NCBI GenBank assembly: GCA_016169945.1 | Contig: JADLSH010000216.1 | Span: forward strand, 1,903,001-1,967,000 | Reading direction: 5' to 3' | Length of the DNA: 64,000 nucleotides | From: Trachythela sp. YZ-2020 | Lineage: Eukaryota; Cnidaria; Anthozoa; Malacalcyonacea; Clavulariidae | Shown: positions 1-12,505 of the stretch, one piece after another | Layout of the letters: each line of letters opens with the position of its first letter | How positions within the stretch are numbered: the stretch's first letter is position 1 | Made by a program: the position numbers and the translations under genes | Notes under the pieces: generated by a model | What the model saw: the letters and a program-made list of their open reading frames with translations, nothing else | Database searches by the model: none | What the model was told of the DNA's origin: nothing

Positions 1-3000
1 CAATTAATTCACTACAGTGCGCGTTCATGAACCATTTGTTAAACTCCAATTTTCTCAGCCGCTATTCAATAGGATTTTTTAAAACTTTCATATATTATAC
101 AAAATTATATGCTCTTTCCAACGATTTGTTACTCGTAAGTGGTGCAGGCTTGAAAATAACTAAAATTCTGTCCCAAACTACACCTTATTAGCAGTGCGCG
201 CACTATATAATTCAATACAGCCCGGGGTCAAGACCAATCTGTTAAACTACAATTTTCTCAGCCGCTATTCTATAGGAATTTTTAAAACTTTCATATATTA
301 TACAAAATTATATGCTCTTTCCGACAGTTAGTTACTCGTAAGTGGTGCAGGCTTGAAAATAACTAAAATTCTGTCTCAAACTACACCTTATTAGCAGTGC
401 GCGCACTATATAATTCAATACAGCCCGGGGTCAAGACCAATCTGTTAAACTACAATTTTCTCAGCCGCTATTCTATAGGATTTTTTAAAACTTTCATATA
501 TTATACAAAATTATATGCTCTTTCCAACGATTGGTTACTCGTAAGTGGTGCAGGCTTGAAAATAACTAAAATTCTGTCTCAAACTACACCTTATTAGCAG
601 TGCGCGCACTATATAATTCAATACAGCCCGGGGTCAAGACCAATCTGTTAAACTACAATTTTCTCAGCCGCTATTCTATAGGATTTCTTAAAACTTTCAT
701 ATATTATACAAAATGATATGCTCTTTCCGACGATTAGTTAATCGTAAGTGGTGCAGGCTTGAAAATAACTAAATTTCTGTCTCAAACTACACCTTATTAG
801 CAGTGCGCGCAGTATATAATTCAATACGGCGTCCGGTCAAGAAACATTTGTTAAACTACAATTTTCTCAGCCGCTATTCTATAGGAATTTTTAAAACTTT
901 CATATATTATACAAAATTATATGCTCTTTCCGACAGTTAGTTACTCGTAAGTGGTGCAGGCTTCAAAATAACCAAAATTCTGTCTCAAACTATACTATAT
1001 TTACGCGTCATCACTCCTAATAGTTATCACTAATTCAACTATAGCGCGGGGTCAAGAAACATTTGTTAAGTTATAATTTTCTCCGCCGCTATTCTATAGG
1101 AATTTTTAAAAACTTTCATATATTATACAAAATTATATGCTCTTTCCAACGATTGGTTACTCGTAAGTGGTGCAGGCTTCAAAATAACCCAAATTCTGTC
1201 TCAAACTATGCTATATTCACACGTCATCACTCCTTATACTTATACAATTAATTCACTACAGTGCGCGTTCATGAACCATTTGTTAAACTACAATTTTCTC
1301 AGCCGCTATTCTATACGAATTTTTAAAACTTTCATATATTATACAAAATTATATGCTCTTTCCAACGATTGGTTACTCGTAAGTGGTGCAGGCTTCAAAA
1401 TAACTAAAATTCTGTCTCAAACTACACCTTATTAGCAGTGCGCGCACTATATAATTCAATACAGCTCGGGGTCAAGACCAATCTGTTAAACTAAACAATT
1501 AATTCACTACAGTGCGCGTTCATGAACCATTTGTTAAACTACAATTTTCTCAGCCGCTATTCTATACGAACTTTTAAAACTTTCATATATTATACAAAAT
1601 TATATGCTCTTTCCAACGATTGGTTACTCGTAAGTGGTGCAGGCTTCAAAATAACTAAAATTCTGTCTCAAACTACACCTTATTAGCAGTGCGCGCACTA
1701 TATAATTCAATACAGCTCGGGGTCAAGACCAATCTGTTAAACTACAATTTTCTCCGCCGCTATTCTATAGGAATTTTTAAAAACTTTCATATATTATACA
1801 AAATTATATGCTCTTTCCAACGATTGGTTACTCGTAAGTGGTGCAGGCTTCAAAATAACCCAAATTCTGTCTCAAACTATGCTATATTCACACGTCATCA
1901 CTCCTTATACTTATACAATTAATTCACTACAGTGCGGGTTCATGAACCATTTGTTAAACTACAATTTTCTCAGCCGCTATTCTATACGAATTTTTAAAAC
2001 TTTCATATATTATACAAAATTATATGCTCTTTCCAACGATTGGTTACTCGTAAGTGGTGCAGGCTTCAAAATAACTAAAATTCTGTCTCAAACTACACCT
2101 TATTAGCAGTGCACGCACTATATAATTCAATACAGCCCGGGGTCAAGACCAATCTGTTAAACTACAATTTTCTCAGCCGCTATTCTATAGGAATTTTTAA
2201 AACTTTCATATATTATACAAAAAAATATAATCTTTCCGACAGTTAGTTACTCGTAAGTGGTGCAGGCTTCAAAATAACTAAAATTCTGTCTCAAACTGCA
2301 CCTTATTAGCAGTGCGCGCACTATATAATTCAATACAGCTCGGGGTCAAGACCAATCTGTTAAACTACAATTTTCTCAGTCGCTATTCTATAGGAATTTT
2401 TAAAACTTTCATACATTATACAAAATTATTGCTCTTTCCGACAGTTAGTTACTCGTAAGTGGTGCAGGCTTCAAAATAACCAAAATTCTGTCTCAAACTA
2501 TACTATATTTACGCGTCATCACTCCTAATAGTTATACAATTAATTCACTACAGTGCGCGTTCATGAACCATTTGTTAAACTCAAATTTTCTCAGCCGCTA
2601 TTCAATAGGATTTTTTAAAACTTTCATATATTATACAAAATTATATGCTCTTTCCAACGATTGGTTACTCGTAAGTGGTGCAGGCTTGAAAATAACTAAA
2701 ATTCTGTCTCAAACTACACCTTATTAGCAGTGCGCGCACTATATAATTCAATACAGCCCGAGGTCAAGACCAATCTGTTAAACTACAATTTCCTCAGCCG
2801 CTATTCTATAGGAATTTTTAAAACTTTCATATATTATACAAAATTATATGCTCTTTCCGACAATTAGTTACTCGTAAGTGGTGCAGGCTTCAAAATAACT
2901 AAAATTCTGTCTCAAACTACACCTTATTAGCAGTGCGCGCACTATATAATTCAATACAGCTCGGGGTCAAGACCAATCTGTTAAACTAAACAATTAATTC

Positions 3001-5826
3001 ACTACAGTGCGCGTTCATGAACCATTTGTTAAACTACAATTTTCTCAGCCGCTATTCTATACGAACTTTTAAAACTTTCATATATTATACAAAATTATAT
3101 GCTCTTTCCAACGATTGGTTACTCGTAAGTGGTGCAGGCTTCAAAATAACTAAAATTCTGTCTCAAACTACACCTTATTAGCAGTGCGCGCACTATATAA
3201 TTCAATACAGCTCGGGGTCAAGACCAATCTGTTAAACTACAATTTTCTCCGCCGCTATTCTATAGGAATTTTTAAAAACTTTCATATATTATACAAAATT
3301 ATATGCTCTTTCCAACGATTGGTTACTCGTAAGTGGTGCAGGCTTCAAAATAACCCAAATTCTGTCTCAAACTATGCTATATTCACACGTCATCACTCCT
3401 TATACTTATACAATTAATTCACTACAGTGCGGGTTCATGAACCATTTGTTAAACTACAATTTTCTCAGCCGCTATTCTATACGAATTTTTAAAACTTTCA
3501 TATATTATACAAAATTATATGCTCTTTCCAACGATTGGTTACTCGTAAGTGGTGCAGGCTTCAAAATAACTAAAATTCTGTCTCAAACTACACCTTATTA
3601 GCAGTGCACGCACTATATAATTCAATACAGCCCGAGGTCAAGACCAATCTGTTAAACTACAATTTTCTCAGCCGCTATTCTATAGGAATTTTTAAAACTT
3701 TCATATATTATACAAAAAAATATAATCTTTCCGACAGTTAGTTACTCGTAAGTGGTGCAGGCTTCAAAATAACTAAAATTCTGTCTCAAACTGCACCTTA
3801 TTAGCAGTGCGCGCACTATATAATTCAATACAGCTCGGGGTCAAGACCAATCTGTTAAACTACAATTTTCTCAGTCGCTATTCTATAGGAATTTTTAAAA
3901 CTTTCATACATTATACAAAATTATTGCTCTTTCCGACAGTTAGTTACTCGTAAGTGGTGCAGGCTTCAAAATAACCAAAATTCTGTCTCAAACTATACTA
4001 TATTTACGCGTCATCACTCCTAATAGTTATACAATTAATTCACTACAGTGCGCGTTCATGAACCATTTGTTAAACTCAAATTTTCTCAGCCGCTATTCAA
4101 TAGGATTTTTTAAAACTTTCATATATTATACAAAATTATATGCTCTTTCCAACGATTGGTTACTCGTAAGTGGTGCAGGCTTGAAAATAACTAAAATTCT
4201 GTCTCAAACTACACCTTATTAGCAGTGCGCGCACTATATAATTCAATACAGCCCGAGGTCAAGACCAATCTGTTAAACTACAATTTCCTCAGCCGCTATT
4301 CTATAGGAATTTTTAAAACTTTCATATATTATACAAAATTATATGCTCTTTCCGACAATTAGTTACTCGTAAGTGGTGCAGGCTTCAAAATAACTAAAAT
4401 TCTGTCTCAAACTACACCTTATTAGCAGTGCGCGCACTATATAATTCAATACAGCTCGGGGTCAAGACCAATCTGTTAAACTACAATTTTCTCAGTCGCT
4501 ATTCTATAGGAATTTTTAAAACTTTCATATATTATACAAAATTATTGCTCTTTCCGACAGTTAGTTACTCGTAAGTGGTGCAGGCTTCAAAATAACCAAA
4601 ATTCTGTCTCAAACTATACTATATTTACGCGTCATCACTCCTAATAGTTATACAATTAATTCACTACAGTGCGCGTTCATGAACCATTTGTTAAACTCCA
4701 ATTTTCTCAGCCGCTATTCAATAGGATTTTTTTAAACTTTCATATATTATACAAAATTATATGCTCTTTCCAACGATTTGTTACTCGTAAGTGATGCAGG
4801 CTTGAAAATAACTAAAATTCTGTCCCAAACTACACCTTATTAGCAGTGCGCGCACTATATAATTCAATACAGCCCGGGGTCAAGACCAATCTGTTAAACT
4901 ACAATTTTCTCAGCCGCTATTCTATAGGAATTTTTAAAACTTTCATATATTATACAAAATTATATGCTCTTTCCGACAGTTAGTTACTCGTAAGTGGTGC
5001 AGGCTTGAAAATAACTAAAATTCTGTCTCAAACTACACCTTACTAGCAGTGCGCGCACTATATAATTCAATACAGCCCGGGGTCAAGACCAATCTGTTAA
5101 ACTACAATTTTCTCAGCCGCTATTCTATAGGATTTTTTAAAACTTTCATATATTATACAAAATTATATGCTCTTTCCGACAGTTAGTTACTCGTAAGTGG
5201 TGCAGGCTTGAAAATAACTAAAATTCTGTCTCAAACTACACCTTATTAGCAGTGCGCGCACTATATAATTCAATACAGCCCGGGGTCAAGACCAATCTGT
5301 TAAACTACAATTTTCTCAGCCGCTATTCTATAGGATTTTTTAAAACTTTCATATATTATACAAAATTATATGCTCTTTCCAACAATTGGTTACTCGTAAG
5401 TGGTGCAGGCTTGAAAATAACTAAAATTCTGTCTCAAACTACACTATATTTACGCGTCATCACTCCTAATAGTTATCACTAATTCAACTATGGCGCGGGG
5501 TCAAGAAACATTTGTTAAGTTCTAATTTTCTCCGCCGCTATTCTATAGGAATTTTTAAAATCTTTCATATATTATACCAAATGATATGCTCTTTCCGACG
5601 ATTAGTTAATCGTAAGTGGTGCAGGCTTGAAAATAACTAAAATTCTGTCTCAAACTACACCTTATTAGCAGTGCGCGCACTATATAATTCGATACAGCCC
5701 GGGGTCAAGACCAATCTGTTAAACTACAATTTTCTCAGCCGCTATTCTATAGGAATTTTTAAAACTTTCATATATTATACAAAATTATATGCTCTTTCCG
5801 ACAGTTAGTTACTCGTAAGTGGTGCA
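1..5826 (+). repeat. Satellite array, left arm (203-216 bp monomers)
   Basis: About 28 tandem monomers. The landmark GGTGCAGGCTT recurs near 141, 343, 547, 750 and 953 (spacing about 203) and then 1169 and 1385 (spacing 216), so at least two monomer lengths are mixed. Monomer variants differ in one segment: one carries GCAGTGCGCGCACTATATAA, one TTCACTACAGTGCGCGTTCA, and one ACGCGTCATCACTCC. Short open frames recur in every unit because the repeat is open by chance in one frame; they shift frame between units and have no gene features. The array is already running at base 1, so its left border lies outside the window. Confidence 0.97.
1491..4480 (+). repeat. 1,495-bp higher-order tandem duplication inside the satellite
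   Basis: 1491-2985 is repeated as 2986-4480 with very few differences (for example CCCGGGG near 2136 versus CCCGAGG near 3631). The shared border is an unusual join, AACTAAACAATTAATTCAC, where one monomer variant is cut and fused to another at 1488 and again at 2983. This marks a recent unequal-crossover or replication-slippage duplication of about seven monomers. Confidence 0.9.
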
Positions 5827-6106
5827 TGAAGAAATGACCTTCTCGAATATGTGATATATTTTAATAACACAGACGATGAAAGAGTCCTAAGTAAATACAA
5901 TGAATAAAAATATAACTACATACATACTATACGCATATCGGACTATACCAATGAATAGGACGATTACAACGTTAAATAAAAATACAACGAGAAGGTAAGA
6001 CTTACAATAAAGTAGAAAAGTGCCTTGCTGTAAAGTAAACAAGAAAGATCGATATTGAAATGTCAAAACACTAACAGTCAGCGGTTACGCTACACAGTCC
6101 TCTACA
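5827..6106 (-). repeat. Possible LTR of the adjacent gypsy element
   Basis: The satellite stops abruptly at 5826 and a non-satellite stretch starts TGAAGAAATG and ends CCTCTACA, i.e. TG...CA with weakly matching ends when read on the minus strand. It lies just 3' of the gypsy pol remnant. A purine run on the minus strand (complement of 6123-6140, GGGGGGATGAAGAG) could be the polypurine tract, but it is about 17-20 bases away from the proposed border, so the exact LTR edge is uncertain. No second LTR is present. Confidence 0.35.
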
Positions 6107-6173
6107 GGTACTTCGTGTAAACTCTTCATCCCCCCCAGTGCGGAACTCTATGGCGCTACATAGGTGGACGCAC

Positions 6174-8125
6174 TCAATGTGTTAGCCATTTGCCTGTTTC
6201 AGGTTCGAATCGTTTAGGGGGTCGACGTTCCCGGCTGGGGCGTGAGGACTGGCCCGATGACGGTGGATGCGAGGTTGGTGCTAGAAGTATGTTCGGCACA
6301 GTGGGTGGTAAATCGTTTGTGAGTCCTGGAGCAGGTGGGTCTGGACTGTCAATCGGTGTTGGACTCACTATAGGTGTATCGCGACTTGGTGTCTGTTCTG
6401 GTGTATCCGTTGGTTGTGGCAAAGTCACTGCGGGGGCGAAGGTGTGGTGTGGAGTCCTGCTTTTCAGTGCTGCTGGTGGGTAGGGGTGGTGCTGTCAGTG
6501 ACTGCTTGGTGGATGGAGTCGTTGGTGTATATGCACGGAGGAAGCGGCGGTTGCGTAGGGTGAGTCGTCCGGAACCATCCACTTTTACCCTGTATTGGTC
6601 GTGGCCTTGTGCTTCGACAACTGTTCCCGATCGATCCCACTTGGTCCGGCTGGCACCTGTTTGGTTCTGGAGGAATACTCTCTCGCCTAAGGTTAATGGG
6701 CGGAGTGGCCGCGAATGGGCTTTCAGGGATTCAGTGGTGCGAGTAATCCGTGTTCGAAGGGCGTCTTCCCTTGCTGCCCATGCCTGACGCCAAAGAGGGC
6801 GGACGTTTGGGTTCGAGAATTTCTCCAGTCGGTTAACAAAAGATAGTGAGTCCCGTAAGGGGCGGCCAAACATTATCTGTGCTGGTGAAAGGTTGCAGTC
6901 GGGATCAGGGGTGTTGCGCAATTGCAGGATGGCAGTCAGGAAACGGTCATGGTCAAGGCTGCCGGTTGGCCCTGTGTTGGACATTAGGAGACGCTTGGCT
7001 GTTTTCACTGCAACCTCTGCTCTACCATTGGATTGAGGAAACGCGACGGAAGACACACGGTGCCTGACGCCCCACAGGCGGAGGAAGTCCTCAGTATGGC
7101 TTGCCATAAACTCCGGGCCGCCGTCGCTTGAGAGCTCCTCTGGTACACCAAACGTTGCGAAGAACGTGCGCAGGTGTTGCACGAGGCCCACCGAGCCGCC
7201 AAGGTTGGTTCCTGCTGTTGAACTCAGCACCTCTACCCAGCCAGACAGGCGGTCTCCTACTACGAGGTAATGGCGTCCTCCATAATCAAAGAAATCAGAG
7301 AAAATCGCTTCAAAGGGAGTTGACGGTGGTGGAGTGGGGAGAGGTGGTGTGGCTGCCTGTGAAGGGCATTCCGGTTGCAGTCTGCACATCCGTCTCTGGT
7401 TGCGCGAATGTCCTTTGACATCCCTGGCCAGTAGACTATAGCGCGGGCACGTTGTTCCATGGTTGACGCTCCTTGGTGGGCTGCGTGTAGATGCTGTAAA
7501 ACGCGGCGGCGGAGGGACGGAGGGACTACAACACGGTCTTGGTATAGCAGGACGCCATCTTGTGCATATGCAGATTCGCAGATGGGCCAGAGGCTGGCTA
7601 GTGTGGGATCGTTGCAGTCGAAGCTCTGTGTGCCTTGCTCTATCAGCTTGAGTAGGTGGTTCAGGGACGTGTCGGCCGCTGTTTCTTGCGCGAGAATAGG
7701 CCATGAGATCGTACCGAGCTCTTGAGCATCGTGTCGGATGGAAGCCATGAGCGCCGACTCAATGAAGTCAGGGCAACTGGACAATCCGAGTGAAACAGTG
7801 TTCGCCGAACCTGATGGTAAGGGGTGTCTCGACGTTGCGTCAGCGGCGAAGTTGGTCTTGCCGGGTAAGTGCTTGATGTCGAAACGCCACGGGAGGGTGC
7901 GTTGTTTAAGCCGGAATAGTCGCGAGTTGGGTATCTCGTCCAACGTGCGGTCGCCGAAGATCTTCACAAGTGGTTTGAGGTCGGTGATTACGACAAGGTT
8001 GTCGCAACCTTGTGTGAAGTAGCGTGTCTGTTCAAGACCCCATGCCACGGCAAGTGCTTCCCCTTCAATCGCGGCGTAGCGTTCCTCGGCTGATGAGAGG
8101 AATCGTGAGCCAGCCAGGGTGATGT
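6174..8125 (-). pseudogene. Ty3/gypsy pol fragment (RNase H end, integrase), frameshifted
   Basis: Read leftward from about 8125, this encodes the end of RNase H (AEERYAAIEGEALAVAWGLE, then VITDLKPLVKIFGDR and LPGKTNFAADATSR), then an integrase zinc-binding HHCC module (HLHAAHQG ... CADCNRNA) and the integrase core (FSDFFDYGGRHYLVVGDRLSG, then DGGPEFMAS, then FPQSNGRAEVAVK; D, D and E of the catalytic triad visible). A C-terminal Pro/Ser-rich tail follows. The frame changes near 7260-7350 (7260-8048 versus 6349-7704) and again near 6430-6480 (into 6174-6428). Reverse transcriptase, protease and gag are absent because the element is cut at about 8125. GC content is clearly higher than in the flanks. 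It is a dead, truncated copy, not a host gene. Confidence 0.92.
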
Positions 8126-8422
8126 ATAGTACTATACTGTATAACGAACTGTTTATGACGTATCGATCGAATCGAAGGCCTTTCGCTATATATTTCCCGA
8201 AGAAGTTCGTTAAATATATTATTACCCAAGTAGTTTTATAATCGTGAATAAAGTTTCATGTAAAGTTTACTTAACATTTAAATACGTAATTATGGCATTT
8301 CCAATTATTTCTTGTGTTTTACTATGTAATATATCAACGATTTTCTAATATTTATTATATTTTCATAGCTATTATAATCCAAACAAAATAAAAGCTAAAT
8401 TGATAAAATACACATACAAATA
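8126..8422. other. AT-rich filler, no gene seen
   Basis: Low-complexity AT-rich sequence between the truncated gypsy element and the MITE remnant. No open frame or known repeat was recognised. Confidence 0.6.
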
Positions 8423-8845
8423 CAGTCAAACCTGTATTAAGCAGACATCCTCGGGGAATAGGTTAGTGTCCGCTTAATAGAGGTGTCCGCTTAACAGAGG
8501 TTCTCGTCACCAGCCCCCTCCCCCATTTCGATGTTTGAACTACGGTAAAAAACTTGTCCTAACGCACGCGTAATAATATACTAGTCGAATTAACAAATAG
8601 ACTTTGAACCGATTACGGAATATCGTTAATATAGTTACTAAAGCGCAAAAACTGTAAAGATTATGAAAAATTAAGAAAATTTTGTCCGTTTAACACAGGT
8701 GTTTTTGCGTCTTTATGTGCCAATTTAGGTGTCTGCGTCCGCTTAATAGAGGTGTCCGCTTAATATAGGTTTCATTAATAGGAATTATACGAGATTCAAT
8801 TCAGGACTTTATAAACTGTCCCCTTAATACAGGGTGTCCGCTTAA
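8423..8845. mobile_element. Pogo/mariner-like MITE remnant
   Basis: It starts CAGTCAAACCTGTATTAAGC and contains repeated copies of TGTCCGCTTAATAGAGG (about 8466-8500 and 8739-8772), in mirrored arrangement with ACCTGTATTAAGC, as expected for sub-terminal inverted repeats of pogo-type MITEs. The right end is fused directly to satellite at 8846 (GTCCGCTTAAC|AAATGG), so the right terminal repeat is incomplete and no TA duplication can be read. No coding capacity. Confidence 0.6.
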
Positions 8846-11800
8846 CAAATGGTTCTTGACCGGACGCCGTATTGAATTATATACTGCGCGCACTGCTAAT
8901 AAGGTGTAGTTTGAGACAGAATTTTAGTTATTTTGAAGCCTGCACCACTTACGAGTAACTAACTGTCGGAAAGAGCATATAATTTTGTATAATATATGAA
9001 TGTTTTAAAAATTCCTATAGAATAGCGGCTGAGAAAATTGTAGTTTAACAAATGGTTCATGAACGCGGACTGTAGTGAATTAATTGTATAACTATAAGGG
9101 ATGATGACGTGTGAATATAGCATAGTTTGAGACAGAATTTTAGTTATTTTCAAGCCTGCACCACTTACGAGTAACTAAGGATCGGAAAGAGCATATAATT
9201 TTGTATAATATATGAAAGTTTTAAAAAATCCTATAGAAGAGCGGCTGAGAAAATTGTAGTTTAACAAATGGTTCTTGACCGCGGGCTGTATTGAATTATA
9301 TAGTGCGCGCACTGCTAATAAGGTGTAGTTTGAGACAGAATTTTGGTTATTTTGAAGCCTGCACCACTTACGAGTAACTAACTGTCGGAAAGAGCATATA
9401 ATTTTGTATAATATATGAAAGTTTTAAAAATTCCTATAGAATAGCGGCTGAGAAAATTGTAGTTTAACAGATTGGTCTTGACCCCGGGCTGTATTGAATT
9501 ATATAGTGCGCGCACTGCTAATAAGGTGTAGTTTGAGACAGAATTTTGGTTATTTTGAAGCCTGCACCACTTACGAGTAACCAATCGTTGGAAAGAGCAT
9601 ATAATTTTGTATAATATATGAAAGTTTTAAAAATTCCTATAGAATAGCGGCGGAGAAAATTATAACTTAACAAATGTTTCTTGACCCCGCGCAATAGTTG
9701 AATTAGTGATAACTATTAGGAGTGATGACGCGTAAATATAGTATAGTTTGAGACAGAATTTTGGTTATTTTGAAGCCTGCACCACTTACGAGTAACTAAC
9801 TGTCGGAAAGAGCATATAATTTTGTATAATATATGAAAGTTTTAAAAATTCCTATAGAATAGCGGCTGAGAAAATTGTAGTTTAACAGATTGGTCTTGAC
9901 CCCGAGCTGTATTGAATTATATAGTGCGCGCACTGCTAATAAGGTGTAGTTTGAGACAGAATTTTAGTTATTTTCAAGCCTGCACCACCTACAATTAAGT
10001 AACCGTCGGAAAGAACATATCATTTTGTATAATATATGAAAGTTTTTAAAAATTCCTATAGAATAGCGGCGCAGAAAATTATAACTTAACAAATGTTTCT
10101 TGACCCCGCGCCATAGTTGAATTAGTGATAACTATTAGGAGTGATGACGCGTAAATATAGTGTAGTTTGAGACAGAATTTTGGTTATTTTGAAGCCTGCA
10201 CCACTTACGAGTAACTAACTGTCGGAAAGATCATATAATTTTGTATAATATATGAAAGTTTTAAAAAATCCTATAGAATAGCGGCTGAGAAAGTTGGAGT
10301 TTAACAAATGGTTCATGAACGCGCACTGTAGTGAATTAATTGTATAACTATTAGGAGTGATGACGCGTAAATATAGTATAGTTTGAGACAGAATTTTGAT
10401 TATTTTGAAGCCTGCACCACTTACGAGTAACTAACTGTCGGAAAGAGCATGTAAATGTGTACAATGTATGAAAGTTTCAAAAAATTCTATAGAATAGCGG
10501 CTGAGAAAATTGTAGTTTAACAAATGTTTCTTGACCGGACGCCGTATTGAATTATATACTGCGCGCACTGCTAATAAGGTGTAGTTTGAGACAGAAATTT
10601 AGTTATTTTCAAGCCTGCACCACTTACGATTAACTAATCGTCGGAAAGAGCATATCATTTTGTATAATATATGAAAGTTTTAAGAAATCCTATAGAATAG
10701 CGACTGAGAAAATTGTAGTTTAACAGATTGGTCTTGACCCCGAGCTGTATTGAATTATATAGTGCGCGCACTGCTAATAAGGTGTAGTTTGAGACAGAAT
10801 TTTAGTTATTTTCAAGCCTGCACCACTTACGATTAACTAATCGTCGGAAAGAGCATATCATTTTGTATAATATATGAAAGTTTTAAAAATTCCTATAGAA
10901 TAGCGACTGAGAAAATTGTAGTTTAACAGATTGGTCTTGACCCCGAGCTGTATTGAATTAAATAGTGCGCGCACTGCTAATAAGGTGTAGTTTGAGACAG
11001 AATTTTAGTTATTTTGAAGCCTTCACCACTTACGAGTAACCAATCGTTGGAAAGAGCATATAATTTTGTATAATATATGAAAGTTTTAAAAATTCGTATA
11101 GAATAGCGGCTGAGAAAATTGTAGTTTAACAAATGGTTCATGAACGCGCACTGTAGTGAATTAATTGTATAAGTATAAGGAGTGATGACGTGTGAATATA
11201 GCATAGTTTGAGACAGAATTTTGGTTATTTTGAAGCCTGCACCACTTACGGCCCTTACGAGTAACCAATCGTTGGAAAGAGCATATAATTTTGTATAATA
11301 TATGAAAGTTTTTAAAAATTCCTATAGAATAGCGGCGGAGAAAATTATAACTTAACAAATGTTTCTTGACCCCGCGCTATAGTTGAATTAGTGATAACTA
11401 TTAGGAGTGATGACGCGTAAATATAGTATAGTTTGAGACAGAATTTTGGTTATTTTGAAGCCTGCACCACTTACGAGTAACTAACTGTCGGAAAGAGCAT
11501 ATAATTTTGTATAATATATGAAAGTTTTAAAAATTCCTATAGAATAGCGGCTGAGAAAATTGTAGTTTAACAAATGTTTCTTGACCGGACGCCGTATTGA
11601 ATTATATACTGCGCGCACTGCTAATAAGGTGTAGTTTGAGACAGAAATTTAGTTATTTTCAAGCCTGCACCACTTACGATTAACTAATCGTCGGAAAGAG
11701 CATATCATTTTGTATAATATATGAAAGTTTTAAGAAATCCTATAGTATAGCGGCTGAGAAACTTATTAATTAATTAATCGTATAACTATAAGGAGTGATG

Positions 11801-11990
11801 ACGTGTGAATATAGTATCGTTTGAGACAGAATTTTGGTTATTTTGAAGCCTGCACCACTTACGAGTAACTAACCGTTGGAAAGAGCATGTAAATGTGTAC
11901 AATGTATGAAAGTTTCAAAAAATTCTATAGAATAGTGGCGGAGCAATTTAAGATATTAACAGAATGTTCTTGATATCTTGGTGTAATTTA
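8846..11990 (-). repeat. Satellite array, right arm, opposite orientation
   Basis: About 15 monomers of the same family as 1-5826 but reverse-complemented (landmark AAGCCTGCACCACTTACGA). A block with the rare variant GACCGGACGCCGTATTG recurs at about 8856, 10530 and 11581; the last two are 1,050 bp apart and extend into near-identical sequence, so this arm has its own higher-order duplication. Monomers near the distal end (10440-10500, 11880-11985) are more diverged, consistent with an array edge at about 11990. Confidence 0.95.
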
Positions 11991-12225
11991 TGCACTCCAT
12001 TTAATGGGGTGAAGCGGTTGGTATAAAATATCCTTTCTTGGTTATATTTTAAATTATTTTAGACTTTTGTGTGTAAAAGCATGAAGTGCATGAATTATTT
12101 TATAAGAATTCATCGTTTTCTTTTATTTTGTAGCTATAGAAAGGAGAGAAATTGTTATATTTGTTATGGAACGTTTAAGTGATGGTAATGAGTTTGTTCA
12201 CAGCAGGGGTGTTTTTTCTTGTGAT

Positions 12226-12284
12226 TGAATATCGTGACCAATGTCGTGTTGAATATCGTGTTGAATGTCGTGACGAATGTCGTG
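12226..12284 (+). repeat. Short tandem repeat, unit near GAATGTCGTGTT
   Basis: Five imperfect 10-14 bp units alternating GAATATCGTG and GAATGTCGTG. Imperfect micro/minisatellite. Confidence 0.75.
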
Positions 12285-12462
12285 CGTACTTCGTCACCGC
12301 TGAGCTGTATGTATAACTGGAGGGAAGGCAGAAAATCTTTTTGGGATCACTTTAAGGCTTGGCTACTAAGCACTGAGCTATATAAGTCCTAAGGACTACT
12401 AACTTTATATATTTTAGTAGAGCGTAATGAGCACTGGTATTGAGCCGTAAACCATAGCTGAC

Positions 12463-12505
12463 CATTGAACTATAGGTAAACTATAAGTTTACTTATAGTT
12501 CAATG
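12463..12505. repeat. 19-bp inverted repeat with 5-bp loop
   Basis: CATTGAACTATAGGTAAAC (12463-12481) and GTTTACTTATAGTTCAATG (12487-12505) pair with one mismatch around a five-base loop. It could be a MITE scar or hairpin; no U-tract or gene next to it. Confidence 0.8.

Noticed and set aside
397..5482. Recurrent 62-77 codon open frames across the left satellite (and the mirror set at 8959-11358)
   Set aside because: They are the same tandem monomer read in chance-open frames; frame shifts between units and no start context, domain or splice pattern supports coding.
6190..8022. Plus-strand frames over the gypsy fragment (6374-6787, 7128-7418, 7738-8022 and others)
   Set aside because: They are antisense shadows of the GC-rich pol sequence, which reads clearly on the minus strand.
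1..11990. CRISPR-like array
   Set aside because: Repeats are long, nearly contiguous and without unique spacers; this is an animal satellite.
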